A DNA stretch of 64,000 bases from Roseovarius sp. SCSIO 43702. Its GTDB lineage: Bacteria > Pseudomonadota > Alphaproteobacteria > Rhodobacterales > Rhodobacteraceae. Shown here in pieces: positions 1 through 10,108 of the stretch. The stretch is from assembly GCF_019599045.1 (NCBI RefSeq), contig NZ_CP080623.1:3494501-3558500 (forward strand). Reading direction: 5' to 3'. Position numbers and translations under genes: made by a program. The stretch's first letter is position 1. Every line of letters begins with the position of its first letter. Under the pieces are notes generated by a model that saw only the letters and a list, made by a program, of their open reading frames with translations, made no database searches and had not been told where the DNA came from.

Positions 1-1102
1 AGCCGTATTTCTGCGCCTGGAATTCTTCGTCCAGACGGTGCGCGTTGGCCGTCAATTCGGGGATCGTCACGCCGGGCTTCAGCATTTCCATGTTGGTCAT
101 GATGTGGTCATGCGCGTGCTGCATCGCATAGACCATGTCGGGGCGCGGGGCCTCGTCACCCACCCACCAGGTGCGCGAGATGTCGACGCAGATGCCGTAG
201 CTGCCGATGAGATCGGTGTCGAAGGCGATGATCTCGTTGTTCTGCACGATGCGGGGGCCGCATTCCTGGAACCAGGGGTTCGTGCGGGGGCCGGAGGCCA
301 GAAGGCGTGTCTCGATCCACTCGCCACCGCGGCGGATGTTCTCGGCGTGAAGCACGGCCCAGATGTCATCCTCGGAGGTGTTGCCGCGCGGAACCATTTC
401 GCGGGCGTAAGCCTCCATCGCGGCAAGGGAGGTTTCGCAGGCGTGGCTTGCGCAGCGCATCGCGGCGATCTCGTCGGGGCCCTTGATCGCGCGGGTCTTC
501 TCGGTCAGTTCCTCGCCTTCCATGATCTCGAAACCCTGCGCCTCGAGCGCGCGCAGGCCGTGCAGCATGATCTTGTCCACCGCAAGGCGCATGTTGCCAC
601 CGCCGTGGTCGGCCACGAGCGCGCGCACCTCGTTCGAGAAGACGTCGGCCGCCACGTCCACCTTGTCGCCGCGATCGAAGTAGAAGAGGTCCGCGCCCGA
701 GCGTTGTTCGCGCACCAGGGGATTGAACGTCGAGAGGAAGGGCGAGTTCTTGTAATCCCAGATCACCATGTAGCCATCGGCGCAAAGCAGCACGGCACGG
801 AAAGGGTTGTGCGTGTTCCAGAGCTGCATGTTGGTGGAATCGGTGGCGTAGCGGATGTTGAGCGGATCGAAGAGCAGCACCGCGCCGTAGTCGCGTTCCA
901 CGATGGCCCGCGTGAGGCGGTTCCAGCGGTATTCGCGCATGCGCGGCAGGTCGGGCAGCGCGAGACCGGCTTCGGCCCATTCGGAGAAGGCGAGCCGTGT
1001 CGGGCCGATCTCGATCCGGTCACTGTCGTTCGGGGTCATGTCGCCCAGCGTGGCGCCACGGGTCGGGTCGATCTTGCGCGTATCGCGGTAATGTCGGTTC
1101 AT
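1..1102 (-). CDS. dddP: DMSP lyase DddP (M24 metallopeptidase fold), 3' end outside the window
   Basis: Cleaves dimethylsulfoniopropionate to dimethyl sulfide and acrylate in the cytoplasm. About 367 codons are visible before the window edge. The protein opens MNRHYRDTRKIDPTRGATLG, and the metal-binding stretch AFDTDLIGSYGICVD puts aspartates at residues 295, 297 and 307, with Tyr366 just inside the window. As I recall, these are the numbers of iron ligands and an active-site tyrosine in the Ruegeria lacuscaerulensis DddP structure. The remaining ligands (His371, Glu406, Glu421) and catalytic Asp377 would lie beyond position 1 and cannot be checked. The ATG at 1102 follows a GGGAGGGACC ribosome site. 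It is transcribed divergently from the DUF3445 gene. A generic M24 aminopeptidase is the alternative, but the residue numbering favours DddP. Confidence 0.9.
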   Translation of the reverse strand, partial: MNRHYRDTRKIDPTRGATLGDMTPNDSDRIEIGPTRLAFSEWAEAGLALPDLPRMREYRWNRLTRAIVERDYGAVLLFDPLNIRYATDSTNMQLWNTHNPFRAVLLCADGYMVIWDYKNSPFLSTFNPLVREQRSGADLFYFDRGDKVDVAADVFSNEVRALVADHGGGNMRLAVDKIMLHGLRALEAQGFEIMEGEELTEKTRAIKGPDEIAAMRCASHACETSLAAMEAYAREMVPRGNTSEDDIWAVLHAENIRRGGEWIETRLLASGPRTNPWFQECGPRIVQNNEIIAFDTDLIGSYGICVDISRTWWVGDEAPRPDMVYAMQHAHDHIMTNMEMLKPGVTIPELTANAHRLDEEFQAQKYG

Positions 1103-1245
1103 CTCGGTCCCTCCCCCTTCGGGTCAAGGATGTCGGGCCGGGGCGGCGCCGGCTTGTCAAAAACCGACATGCGCGGTCGTGGCTTTCGCACCGGCGCGGA
1201 GGCCGCTACATCTTGGCCGAGGAGAGGCGACGCGAAGGGGAAGCC

Positions 1246-1968
1246 ATGCCCGAGATCCTGCAAGATGCCCTGCCCGCCGAGGCGCGGGATCGCCCGCGCC
1301 TTCCCGGCGTGAGCCCCGTGGCGATGGCAGACTGGATCGTCACCGACGAGGCCTTCGCCGCGCAGATGGCGCTGCGCGAGCGGCTGGTGTCCGAACGGCG
1401 GGACGTGGTGATCGACTTGCTTTCCGAGGGGCGGGCGGCGGCGGACGAGTTGCTGCGCGTGGTGCTCGGGCAGTTGTCGGAGCATCCGGGCTATGCCGTG
1501 GAGCACGCGCGGGTGACGCGGCCCGATGGTGTGACGGTGCAAGTGGACGAGAGCGACCCGCTCGGCACGCTGGGGCGGCTGGTGCAGGAAGATTTCTGCA
1601 TCCTTCGCAAGCAAGGCGCCGAGCATGTGCTGGTGGGCGGTGTCCTCTGCTTTCCGTCAAGCTGGCGGCTGGCGGACAAGATCGGGCGGCCATTGGTGGC
1701 GATTCACGCACCGGTGGCCGAGTATGACGCCGATATCGCGCGGCGGGTCCAGCGGCTTTTCGACGGGGTGCGGGCGGGGCGGCCACTCGTGCGGCAAAAC
1801 CTGTTACACTACGCCACGCCCGAGCTTCACCAGCCGGGCGGCAAGGCGCCGTTGCCCGAGGGGCCGCCGCCCTACCTGCGGTCCGAGCGGCAATGCGTGC
1901 TGCGCCTGCCCGAGACCGGGGCGGTGGTGTTCTCGATCCATACCTGGGTGACGCGGGCGGAGCCGTGA
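1246..1968 (+). CDS. DUF3445 / haem-dependent oxidative N-demethylase-like protein
   Basis: A 240-residue cytoplasmic protein of the DUF3445 type, a family that includes the haem-binding alpha subunit of oxidative N-demethylases acting on methylated amines. The conserved core is visible: GVSPVAMADWIV near the N-terminus, then LVQEDFCILRK, CFPSSWRLADKIG and VAIHAPV (a likely functional histidine), and a C-terminal ERQCVLRLPETGAVVFSIHT. The ATG at 1246 is chosen because GAAGGGGAAG precedes it and the family core begins soon after. The gene is divergent from dddP with about 140 bp between, so the two may share control and a role in methylated osmolyte use, which is only inference. The substrate is unknown. 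Confidence 0.75.
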   Translation: MPEILQDALPAEARDRPRLPGVSPVAMADWIVTDEAFAAQMALRERLVSERRDVVIDLLSEGRAAADELLRVVLGQLSEHPGYAVEHARVTRPDGVTVQVDESDPLGTLGRLVQEDFCILRKQGAEHVLVGGVLCFPSSWRLADKIGRPLVAIHAPVAEYDADIARRVQRLFDGVRAGRPLVRQNLLHYATPELHQPGGKAPLPEGPPPYLRSERQCVLRLPETGAVVFSIHTWVTRAEP

Positions 1969-2003
1969 AGCCCGGCGCGCGAACTGGACGAACGGAGGTA
2001 ATC

Positions 2004-2612
2004 ATGCGGTTTCGAGACTGTTTCATCGCGCTGGCGCTCGCGCCGGTCGCCTTTTCCGCCGCGGCGGCGGAGCGCGCGGATTACCGCTGCACGGCGATGG
2101 GCGACGGGGCCTATCGCGTCACGCTGGCGGGCGATGAGCCGGACAGGGCGGTCGCGGTCTACGTGCTGAACGTCGGGGGCGCGCGGAGCGGGGAGATCGT
2201 GCTCGAGCGCGCGGTCGCGGGGTCGGGGTTCCTCTATCGCGGAGAGGGACTGGAGTTCCGGGGCGAGGGCGAAGTCGCGACGCTGAGCGACGGCGAACTG
2301 GAGGCAACCTGCGTGATCTACGAGGCCGGGGAGGACGAGGCGGACGGTGCCGCGGACGAGCCCGGCGAGGTGAGCGGCCCGGCGATGGCGCTTGGCGGGA
2401 ACGTGCGCACGGGCCCCGGCACGCAGCATGACAAGATCGGGCGGCTGACGCGGGGAACGGAGATCACCCTGGTGGAGAGAACCGACGCGATGCTCGACGG
2501 TCATCCGTGGTTTCGCGTGACCCTGCCGAACGGGCGCGATGGGTTCGTCTGGGGCGGTATCCTCTGCGCGCCCGAGGGCGGTGTCGCGGGGTTGGCCGAA
2601 ACCTGCGACTGA
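2004..2612 (+). CDS. Secreted MliC-like plus bacterial SH3 domain protein
   Basis: A 202-residue exported protein. Residues 1-21 form a signal peptide ending AAAA. Residues 25-110 resemble the MliC/C-type lysozyme inhibitor fold (YRCTAMGDG..., SGFLYRGEGLEFRGEGEVATL, then a second Cys). After an acidic linker, residues 130-190 form a bacterial SH3 domain with the typical NVRTGPGTQHDKIGRL and GFVWGGIL. A strong CGGAGG site lies just before the ATG, 35 bp after the DUF3445 stop, so the two may be co-transcribed. SH3 domains of this kind often bind peptidoglycan, and MliC proteins inhibit host or predator lysozyme. The convergent neighbour is a lytic transglycosylase, which fits a cell-wall theme. 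Confidence 0.7.
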   Translation: MRFRDCFIALALAPVAFSAAAAERADYRCTAMGDGAYRVTLAGDEPDRAVAVYVLNVGGARSGEIVLERAVAGSGFLYRGEGLEFRGEGEVATLSDGELEATCVIYEAGEDEADGAADEPGEVSGPAMALGGNVRTGPGTQHDKIGRLTRGTEITLVERTDAMLDGHPWFRVTLPNGRDGFVWGGILCAPEGGVAGLAETCD

Positions 2613-2616
2613 AGGC

Positions 2617-3438
2617 TCAGCCGCCCACCCGCTCGGCGGCATAAGCGATCGCGCGCTGGTAGTTGCCGCTGTCGTTCCACGCGGAAAGGACCTGGAAGTT
2701 GCGCGTTCCCTGGCCGAAGGGCTGCCCCGGCTGCCAGCCATGGGCGCGCAGCATATTGGCCGCCGAGGCGAGCGCATCCGCCGCGCTGTAGGGATCGGCG
2801 CGACCGTTGCCGTCACCGTCGACCCCGTATCTGAGCCAGTTACCCGCGAGGAACTGCATGTGTCCCAACTCGCCCGAGGGGCCGCCGCGGGTTCCGCTTG
2901 TGATCGTGCCGCGATCGACGAGCTTGAGCGCCGCGATCGCGTGCGGTTCGAAGCGGGGATAGCGGCGGCAATAGGAGGAGAGCGTGACCGCGCCGCTCAC
3001 CACGGGTGTCTTGCCGAGATAGCCGCCCCAGCTCGTCTCGAGGCCCCAGATCGTCGCGAGCACGCTTGCCGGGACGCCGTAGCGCGCCTCGATCGAGCGG
3101 AAGGTGTTGGGATTGCGCGCGATGCGGTTGCGGACCTGTGCGATGAAGTTCTGCGCCGAGGTGCCGGAGCGCTTCGCGAGGAAGCGCGCCGGATCACCCT
3201 GTGCAACGCCGGTCTGGCTCGACGGGTTCGACTCGAACCGCCACGTGATCCCCGAAAGCTGCGCCGCACCAAGTGCCTGGAGGCCGCGCTGCCCGACGCC
3301 CGAGGCACGGGCCTTTTGCCCGAGATGCTGCTTGTATTGCGGGAAGGCCCCGGTCTGCTTGATGCATTGCGCCTGTGCTTGCGTCGTCAGCATGAGGCCC
3401 GCGATCAGCGCGGTCGGAAGGGAAAGGATACGAAACAT
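2617..3438 (-). CDS. mltB: Lytic murein transglycosylase, MltB family (GH103)
   Basis: A periplasmic enzyme that cleaves the MurNAc-GlcNAc bond of peptidoglycan to give 1,6-anhydro ends. The 273-residue protein starts with a signal peptide (MFRILSLPTALIAGLMLTTQ). It carries the GH103 catalytic motif IWGLETSWGGYLG, with the glutamate of GLET as general acid, then FEPHAIAAL, GELGHMQFLAGNWLRYGVDG and an Asp/Asn-rich DGDGNGRADPYSAADALASAANML segment. I use the ATG at 3438. An in-frame ATG at 3447 is equally possible because neither has a clear ribosome site. The frame stays open upstream to 3561, but that would bury the signal peptide and overlap the next gene. It lacks a lipobox, so it is probably soluble. 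Confidence 0.88.
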   Translation of the reverse strand: MFRILSLPTALIAGLMLTTQAQAQCIKQTGAFPQYKQHLGQKARASGVGQRGLQALGAAQLSGITWRFESNPSSQTGVAQGDPARFLAKRSGTSAQNFIAQVRNRIARNPNTFRSIEARYGVPASVLATIWGLETSWGGYLGKTPVVSGAVTLSSYCRRYPRFEPHAIAALKLVDRGTITSGTRGGPSGELGHMQFLAGNWLRYGVDGDGNGRADPYSAADALASAANMLRAHGWQPGQPFGQGTRNFQVLSAWNDSGNYQRAIAYAAERVGG

Positions 3439-3557
3439 GGCAATCATCCATCTGAAATGTCGGGTTCGAGTGTAGCGGTGCCGCGTGTATCTGCCTAGCC
3501 TGCATGAGGCAGGGCGCGATCCCGGGCCGCGGCACCGGCATCGCGGTCGGGCGATTG

Positions 3558-3968
3558 TCACTTGCAGCGGCGCAGGCTGACCTTGCCCTCGGGAGTGGTC
3601 GCGGTGATTTCGTCCTCGCCCGCGTCGTTGAAGATGATCTCGCGATCCTCGACCTCGATCGCGCCGTCGCGGCAGGCCGAGAGCGGAACGACCAGCCCGT
3701 CATCGGACCACGTCATCTTGCCGATGTCCTGACAGCGCACGGAGCCCGCATCGACGGCAAACGCGCTCAGCACCCAGACATCCGCCGCCTCGTCGTCGCA
3801 GGATCCGTCGTCCGCGCCATATCGGCCGATGAAGCGCGTCTCCCACGCTTCTTCATTGACCCGCGTGTCCTGACGGTCGCCCTCGGTCGCGCCGATTGCG
3901 GGTGAGGCGAGCAGGAGCGTGGTCAACGCAGGGGCGAGCGGGCGCAGGGCGGCTGTGAAAACGGGCAT
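3558..3968 (-). CDS. Small secreted protein of unknown function
   Basis: I do not recognise the family. The 136-residue product has a clear signal peptide (to about residue 26, ...LLLASPAIGA) and a compact mature domain with four cysteines, paired probably as disulfides, and a beta-rich C-terminus ending KVSLRRCK. It is acidic overall. The start is supported by AGGAGGACC directly before the ATG at 3968. It lies upstream of the transglycosylase on the same strand with a 119-bp gap, so co-transcription is possible. A periplasmic location is the safest statement. Confidence 0.65.
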   Translation of the reverse strand: MPVFTAALRPLAPALTTLLLASPAIGATEGDRQDTRVNEEAWETRFIGRYGADDGSCDDEAADVWVLSAFAVDAGSVRCQDIGKMTWSDDGLVVPLSACRDGAIEVEDREIIFNDAGEDEITATTPEGKVSLRRCK

Positions 3969-4209
3969 GGGGTCCTCCTGTCATTCCTGCTGTCAATGCG
4001 GGGAGGTCAGGATGGTTCCTTGCGGTCGGGCCGGAGGGGTCGGCAGGAAAAGGAGGCGCCCGTGCGAGTAGGTCCTTTGTCGGATGTGGGTGCGGATCAG
4101 CCCGCGCTGAACATGGGGTGGTGGCCGTTTCGAGCCCAGAGTGGCTAATGCTGCACGCGGCCGCAATGTCTGCTATCAGGCGAGGGCAAGGCAAAGGGAG
4201 ACTTAGTGC

Positions 4210-4635
4210 ATGTTTGGATTTGGCCGGCGATCAAAGGCAATGCCGTCTCTAGAGGGCAACTTGAAATGGTGGGTCATCGAAAGTGAGAGGTTCAATCTGG
4301 AAACGAAAGCTTCTTTCAGAGTCTTTGAAGCGGTGGTCGCACAGAGCGAAGAGATGGCAATTGAGCACTTGCGAATTTCTGACGAGAAATTGGACAAGAC
4401 CCTCATGAATGCCGCCATTAGAGCGGGCAGAATCGAGGATGAATTTGATTGGGAGCCTGTCAGCACACATGTACAACACTTGTCGGTTTCATCGGTTACG
4501 ACCGAGGCGGAAGTCGCTGAACACGATGAAGTGCTTCTAGGTATGTTGAAAGAGCACGACTTCTTTTTGGACGATTTCAAGGAAGACCCGCAGATGGCTG
4601 TCGGCGGCGGAATCTACGACTGGCCGAAGACTTAA
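4210..4635 (+). CDS. Orphan cytoplasmic protein in an AT-rich patch
   Basis: No family recognised. The 141-residue product has no signal peptide or membrane segment. It is acidic, begins MFGFGRRSKAMPSLEGNLKW, and ends with GGGIYDWPKT. A ribosome site GGGAGA lies 9 bases before the ATG. Codon use is strikingly AT-richer than both neighbours (many AAA, GAA, ATT and TTG codons in a GC-rich genome), so it was probably acquired horizontally. It stands alone between a GC-rich secreted-protein gene and glnA, with no mobility gene beside it. An orphaned immunity or defence accessory protein is possible from size and charge, but nothing in the sequence proves it. Confidence 0.6.
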   Translation: MFGFGRRSKAMPSLEGNLKWWVIESERFNLETKASFRVFEAVVAQSEEMAIEHLRISDEKLDKTLMNAAIRAGRIEDEFDWEPVSTHVQHLSVSSVTTEAEVAEHDEVLLGMLKEHDFFLDDFKEDPQMAVGGGIYDWPKT

Positions 4636-4787
4636 GTAGACTTTGGTACAAGCGCAGCGAATTGGCGCTTTGTCCCGCACACCTGACATCCGAGACGACG
4701 ACGCCCTAGCGGATTTCTGCGAGGGCGTCTGCATGCTGACACTTCATCCGCGCTGCGCGTTCGTGGTGGTGGTGCAACACATCTGGG

Positions 4788-4815
4788 AAGGGGCGCCCCG
4801 GCGAGGCGCCCCCTT
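4788..4815 (-). terminator. Likely terminator of glnBA
   Basis: Read on the minus strand, about 20 bases after the glnA stop, the sequence forms a strong GC hairpin (GGGGGCGCC, short loop, GGGCGCCCC) followed by only two T residues. It is in the right place and orientation for rho-independent termination, although the U tract is poor. Confidence 0.55.
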
Positions 4816-4836
4816 GATCCCTGTTCGGGTGGCAGG

Positions 4837-6243
4837 TCAGCAGCTGTAATACATGCCGAATTCGACCGGGTGCGGCGTGTGTTCGTAGCGTTCGACCTCT
4901 TCCATCTTGAGCGCGATGTAGCTGTCGATCTGGTCCTTGGTGAACACGTCGCCGCGGAGCAGGTAGTCGTGGTCGGCCTTGAGTTCGTCCATCGCCTCGC
5001 GCAGGGAGCCGCAGACGGTGGGGATGCCCTCGAGCTCTTCGGCGGGCAGGTCGTAGAGGTTCTTGTCCATCGCCTCGCCCGGATCGGTCTTGGCCTTGAT
5101 CCCGTCGAGACCGGCCATGAGCAGCGCCGAGAAGCAGAGATAGGGGTTGGCCGAAGGATCGGGGAACCGCGCCTCGACGCGCTTGGCCTTGGGCGACTCG
5201 GTCCACGGGATACGCACGCACCCCGAGCGGTTGCGCGCTGAATAGGCCCGCAGCACCGGGGCCTCGAAGCCCGGGATGAGCCGCTTGTAGCTGTTGGTCG
5301 AGGGGTTCGTGAAGGCGTTGAGCGACTTGGCATGCTTGAGGATGCCACCGATGAACCACAGCGCCTCCTGGCTCAGGTCGGCATACTTGTCACCGGCGAA
5401 GAGCGGCTTGCCGTCCTTCCAGATCGACATGTTCACGTGCATCCCGGTGCCGTTGTCGCCATAGATCGGCTTGGGCATGAAGGTCGCCGACTTGCCGTAG
5501 GCATGGGCGACATTGTGGATCACGTACTTGTACTTCTGCATCTCGTCGGCCTGCTTGGTCAGCGTGCCGAAGATGAGACCCAACTCGTGCTGGCACGAGG
5601 CGACTTCGTGGTGGTGCTTGTCCACCTTCATGCCGAGCCGCTTCATCGTGCTGAGCATTTCCGAACGCAGGTCCTGCGCGTCGTCGATGGGGTTCACGGG
5701 GAAGTAGCCGCCCTTGACGCCGGGACGGTGGCCCATGTTGCCCATCTCGTACTCGGTATCGGTGTTCCAGGACGCATCCTGTGCGTCGAGTTCGAAGGAC
5801 ACCTTGTTGATGGTGTTGGAATACCGCACGTCATCGAAGATGAAGAACTCGGCCTCGGGTCCGAAGAAGGCGTCGTCGCCGATGCCCGACGACTTGAGAT
5901 AGGCTTCGGCCTTCTCGGCGGTGCCGCGCGGGTCGCGGTCGTAGGCTTCGCCCGTGTCGGGCTCGACCACGGTGCAATGCACGCACAGCGTCTTCTCGGC
6001 ATAGAACGGGTCGACATAGGCGCTGTCGGTGTCGACCATCAGTTTCATGTCCGAGGCTTCGATGGATTTCCAGCCGGCGATGGAGGAGCCGTCGAACATG
6101 AAGCCTTCCTCGAGAAAGTCCTCGTCGACCATGTCCACGTCGAGCGTGACATGCTGAAGCTTGCCGCGGGGGTCGGTGAAGCGGACGTCGACATAGGCGA
6201 TGTCCTCGTCCTTGATCGTCTCGAGCAGTTTGTCTGCGCTCAT
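4837..6243 (-). CDS. glnA: Glutamine synthetase type I
   Basis: Makes glutamine from glutamate, ammonia and ATP; a dodecameric cytoplasmic enzyme and main route of ammonium assimilation. The 468-residue length is that of GSI-beta. Motifs in order are FMFDGSSIAGW (about residue 48), FFGPEAEFFIFD (metal-binding glutamates), NGTGMHVNMSIWKDGKPLF, the RNRSGCVRIPW stretch, and the adenylylation site NLYDLP near residue 397. The last implies control by a GlnE-type adenylyltransferase. The ATG at 6243 follows AAAGGACC; the open frame upstream lacks homology. It follows glnB with a 91-bp gap, the usual alphaproteobacterial order. The gap contains a palindromic repeat that may alter the glnB:glnA ratio. 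Confidence 0.98.
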   Translation of the reverse strand: MSADKLLETIKDEDIAYVDVRFTDPRGKLQHVTLDVDMVDEDFLEEGFMFDGSSIAGWKSIEASDMKLMVDTDSAYVDPFYAEKTLCVHCTVVEPDTGEAYDRDPRGTAEKAEAYLKSSGIGDDAFFGPEAEFFIFDDVRYSNTINKVSFELDAQDASWNTDTEYEMGNMGHRPGVKGGYFPVNPIDDAQDLRSEMLSTMKRLGMKVDKHHHEVASCQHELGLIFGTLTKQADEMQKYKYVIHNVAHAYGKSATFMPKPIYGDNGTGMHVNMSIWKDGKPLFAGDKYADLSQEALWFIGGILKHAKSLNAFTNPSTNSYKRLIPGFEAPVLRAYSARNRSGCVRIPWTESPKAKRVEARFPDPSANPYLCFSALLMAGLDGIKAKTDPGEAMDKNLYDLPAEELEGIPTVCGSLREAMDELKADHDYLLRGDVFTKDQIDSYIALKMEEVERYEHTPHPVEFGMYYSC

Positions 6244-6308
6244 CGGGTCGGTCCTTTCGGTTTCTGATCTCGCGCCCCGGGTTTCGTCCGGGGCCATATG
6301 GGCGGGGA

Positions 6309-6328
6309 TCCCGGGGCCAGGCCCGGGA
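6309..6328. repeat. Palindromic repeat copy between glnB and glnA
   Basis: TCCCGGG and CCCGGGA arms flank a 6-base centre. The arms equal those of the element inside the NAD(P)HX repair gene near 7.9 kb (TCCCGGG...CCCGGGA with a TCAAG centre), so both look like copies of one dispersed extragenic palindrome. Transcribed as part of glnBA mRNA, it would fold into a stable hairpin. Confidence 0.6.
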
Positions 6329-6334
6329 CGGGTA

Positions 6335-8463
<2,129 letters not shown>

Positions 8464-8665
8464 TCGGAGCGGTCTGAGGGAGGCGTGGTCGAGGCCCTGT
8501 CATGCGGGAACCCGGTGCGCTCATGGGCGAGCGGATGCGGGCCGCCCGGCCCCGTCGCGAGAGAAGACTCCGCTTGCGCCCCGGCAGCCCCAGCCATAGA
8601 AGGGCCCCTGATTTTGACCGCCGCGGACGCCTCCGCGGCCCGAATGCAATGGACAAGGACGAACG

Positions 8666-9997
8666 ATGCAGGTCACCGAAACCCAGAACGACGGGCTGAA
8701 GCGCAGCTATGAGATGGTGCTCACGGCCAAGGAACTTGACGACAAGGTCACCGAGAAGCTGAAAGAAGCCCAGCCCGAGATCGAGATGAAGGGCTTTCGC
8801 AAGGGCAAGGTACCCCTGCCGCTTCTGAAGAAGCAATTCGGTCAGCGTGTTTTGGGCGAGGCCATGCAGGAAGCCGTCGACGGCGCGATGACGAAGCATT
8901 TCGAGGAAAGCGGCGACCGCCCCGCCGCCGAGCCCGCCGTCAAGATGACGAACGAGGACTGGAAAGAGGGCGACGATGTTCATGTCGAGATGTCCTACGA
9001 GAAGCTGCCCGACATTCCCGAGCCGGATCTCAAGTCGCTCAAGCTCGAACGGATGGTGGTGAAGGCCTCCGACAAGGACGTGGACGAAGCGCTTGAAAAC
9101 CTGGCCGAGACCGCGCAGGACTTCGAGGATCGCAAGAAGGGCTCCAAGGCGAAGGATGGCGACCAGGTCGTGATCGACTTCGTGGGCTCGGTCGACGGCG
9201 AGGAATTCGAAGGCGGCGCCGCCGAGGACTATCCCCTGACGCTTGGCTCGCAGAGCTTCATCCCCGGCTTCGAGGAACAGCTTGTCGGCGTGAAGGAAGG
9301 CGAGGAGAAGGACGTCGTCGTTTCGTTCCCCGAGGACTACCAGGCCGAGCACCTGGCCGGCAAGGAAGCGACCTTCAAGTGCACCGTCAAGGCCGTGAAG
9401 GCGCCGAAAGCCGCCGAGATCAACGACGACCTCGCGCAGAAGTTCGGCGCCGAGTCGCTTGATGACCTGAAGCGTCAGGTGCGTGAACGGCTCGAGGCCG
9501 AGTATGTGGGTGCGGCCCGCGCGGTGGTGAAGCGCAGCCTTCTCGACCAGATGGACGAGATGGTGAGCTTCGAGCTGCCGCCCTCGATGGTCGAGGCGGA
9601 GGCCAAGCAGATCGCGCATCAGCTCTGGCACGAGGACAACCCCGATGTGAAGGGTCATGACCACGGCGAGATCGAGGTCAAGGACGAACACCAGAAACTC
9701 GCCGAGCGCCGCGTGCGCCTCGGGCTTCTCCTGGCAGAGATCGGGCGCCGCGCCGAGATCCAGGTCTCGGATTCCGAGATGACGCAGGCGATCATGAACG
9801 AGGCGCGCCAGTATCCCGGCCAGGAGCGCCAGTTCTTCGAGTTCGTGCAGCAGAACCCGCAGATGCAACAGCAGATGCGCGCGCCGATCTTCGAGGAGAA
9901 GGTGGTGGATTACGTGCTGGAACGCGCGGAAGTGACCGACAAGGAGGTGTCGAAGGACGAGCTCCAGAAGGCGGTCGAGGAACTCGAGGACGAGTGA
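8666..9997 (+). CDS. tig: Trigger factor, ribosome-associated chaperone and prolyl isomerase
   Basis: Binds the ribosome exit tunnel and shields nascent chains. The 443 residues show all domains: an N-terminal ribosome-binding region with the signature [17 protein letters not shown] (about residues 43-60; trigger factor usually has GFRxGKxP), a central FKBP-type PPIase domain (about 160-245; [33 protein letters not shown]), and a long helical C-terminal domain ending in an acidic tail. AAGGAC precedes the ATG. It stands alone with a strong terminator 25 bases downstream. The 200 bp before it hold no further gene that I can support and presumably carry its promoter. Confidence 0.97.
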   Translation: MQVTETQNDGLKRSYEMVLTAKELDDKVTEKLKEAQPEIEMKGFRKGKVPLPLLKKQFGQRVLGEAMQEAVDGAMTKHFEESGDRPAAEPAVKMTNEDWKEGDDVHVEMSYEKLPDIPEPDLKSLKLERMVVKASDKDVDEALENLAETAQDFEDRKKGSKAKDGDQVVIDFVGSVDGEEFEGGAAEDYPLTLGSQSFIPGFEEQLVGVKEGEEKDVVVSFPEDYQAEHLAGKEATFKCTVKAVKAPKAAEINDDLAQKFGAESLDDLKRQVRERLEAEYVGAARAVVKRSLLDQMDEMVSFELPPSMVEAEAKQIAHQLWHEDNPDVKGHDHGEIEVKDEHQKLAERRVRLGLLLAEIGRRAEIQVSDSEMTQAIMNEARQYPGQERQFFEFVQQNPQMQQQMRAPIFEEKVVDYVLERAEVTDKEVSKDELQKAVEELEDE

Positions 9998-10020
9998 GCG
10001 CGCCCAAGGTGACGCGGAAG

Positions 10021-10050
10021 GCCCCGGATCCGGCGATCCGGGGCTTTTTT
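10021..10050 (+). terminator. Rho-independent terminator of tig
   Basis: GCCCCGGAT and ATCCGGGGC pair around a 6-base loop and are followed directly by six T residues, 24 bases after the trigger factor stop codon. Confidence 0.93.
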
Positions 10051-10053
10051 CAT

Positions 10054-10104
10054 GCGAGGGCGCTGCCCTCGCGCTCCCGGGATATTTCGGGCAAGAAGAA
10101 GGGG
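10054..10104. repeat. Extragenic hairpin plus CCCGGGATATTT-AAGAAGAAG motif
   Basis: GCGAGGG/CCCTCGC form a hairpin with a CGCTG loop. Directly after comes GCTCCCGGGATATTTCGGGC and then AAGAAGAAGGGG. I recall near-identical CTCCCGGGATATTT...AAGAAG strings as frequent intergenic elements in Rhodobacterales genomes. The element lies between tig and the convergent glycosyltransferase gene, 3' to both. Confidence 0.5.
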
Positions 10105-10108
10105 CGCG

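Noticed and set aside
38..1312. Long plus-strand open frame
   Set aside because: It is antisense to dddP; its translation is His/Arg/Val-rich without family motifs, as expected of the opposite strand of a GC-rich gene.
5332..6267. 311-codon plus-strand frame
   Set aside because: Antisense of glnA with no ribosome site or motif.
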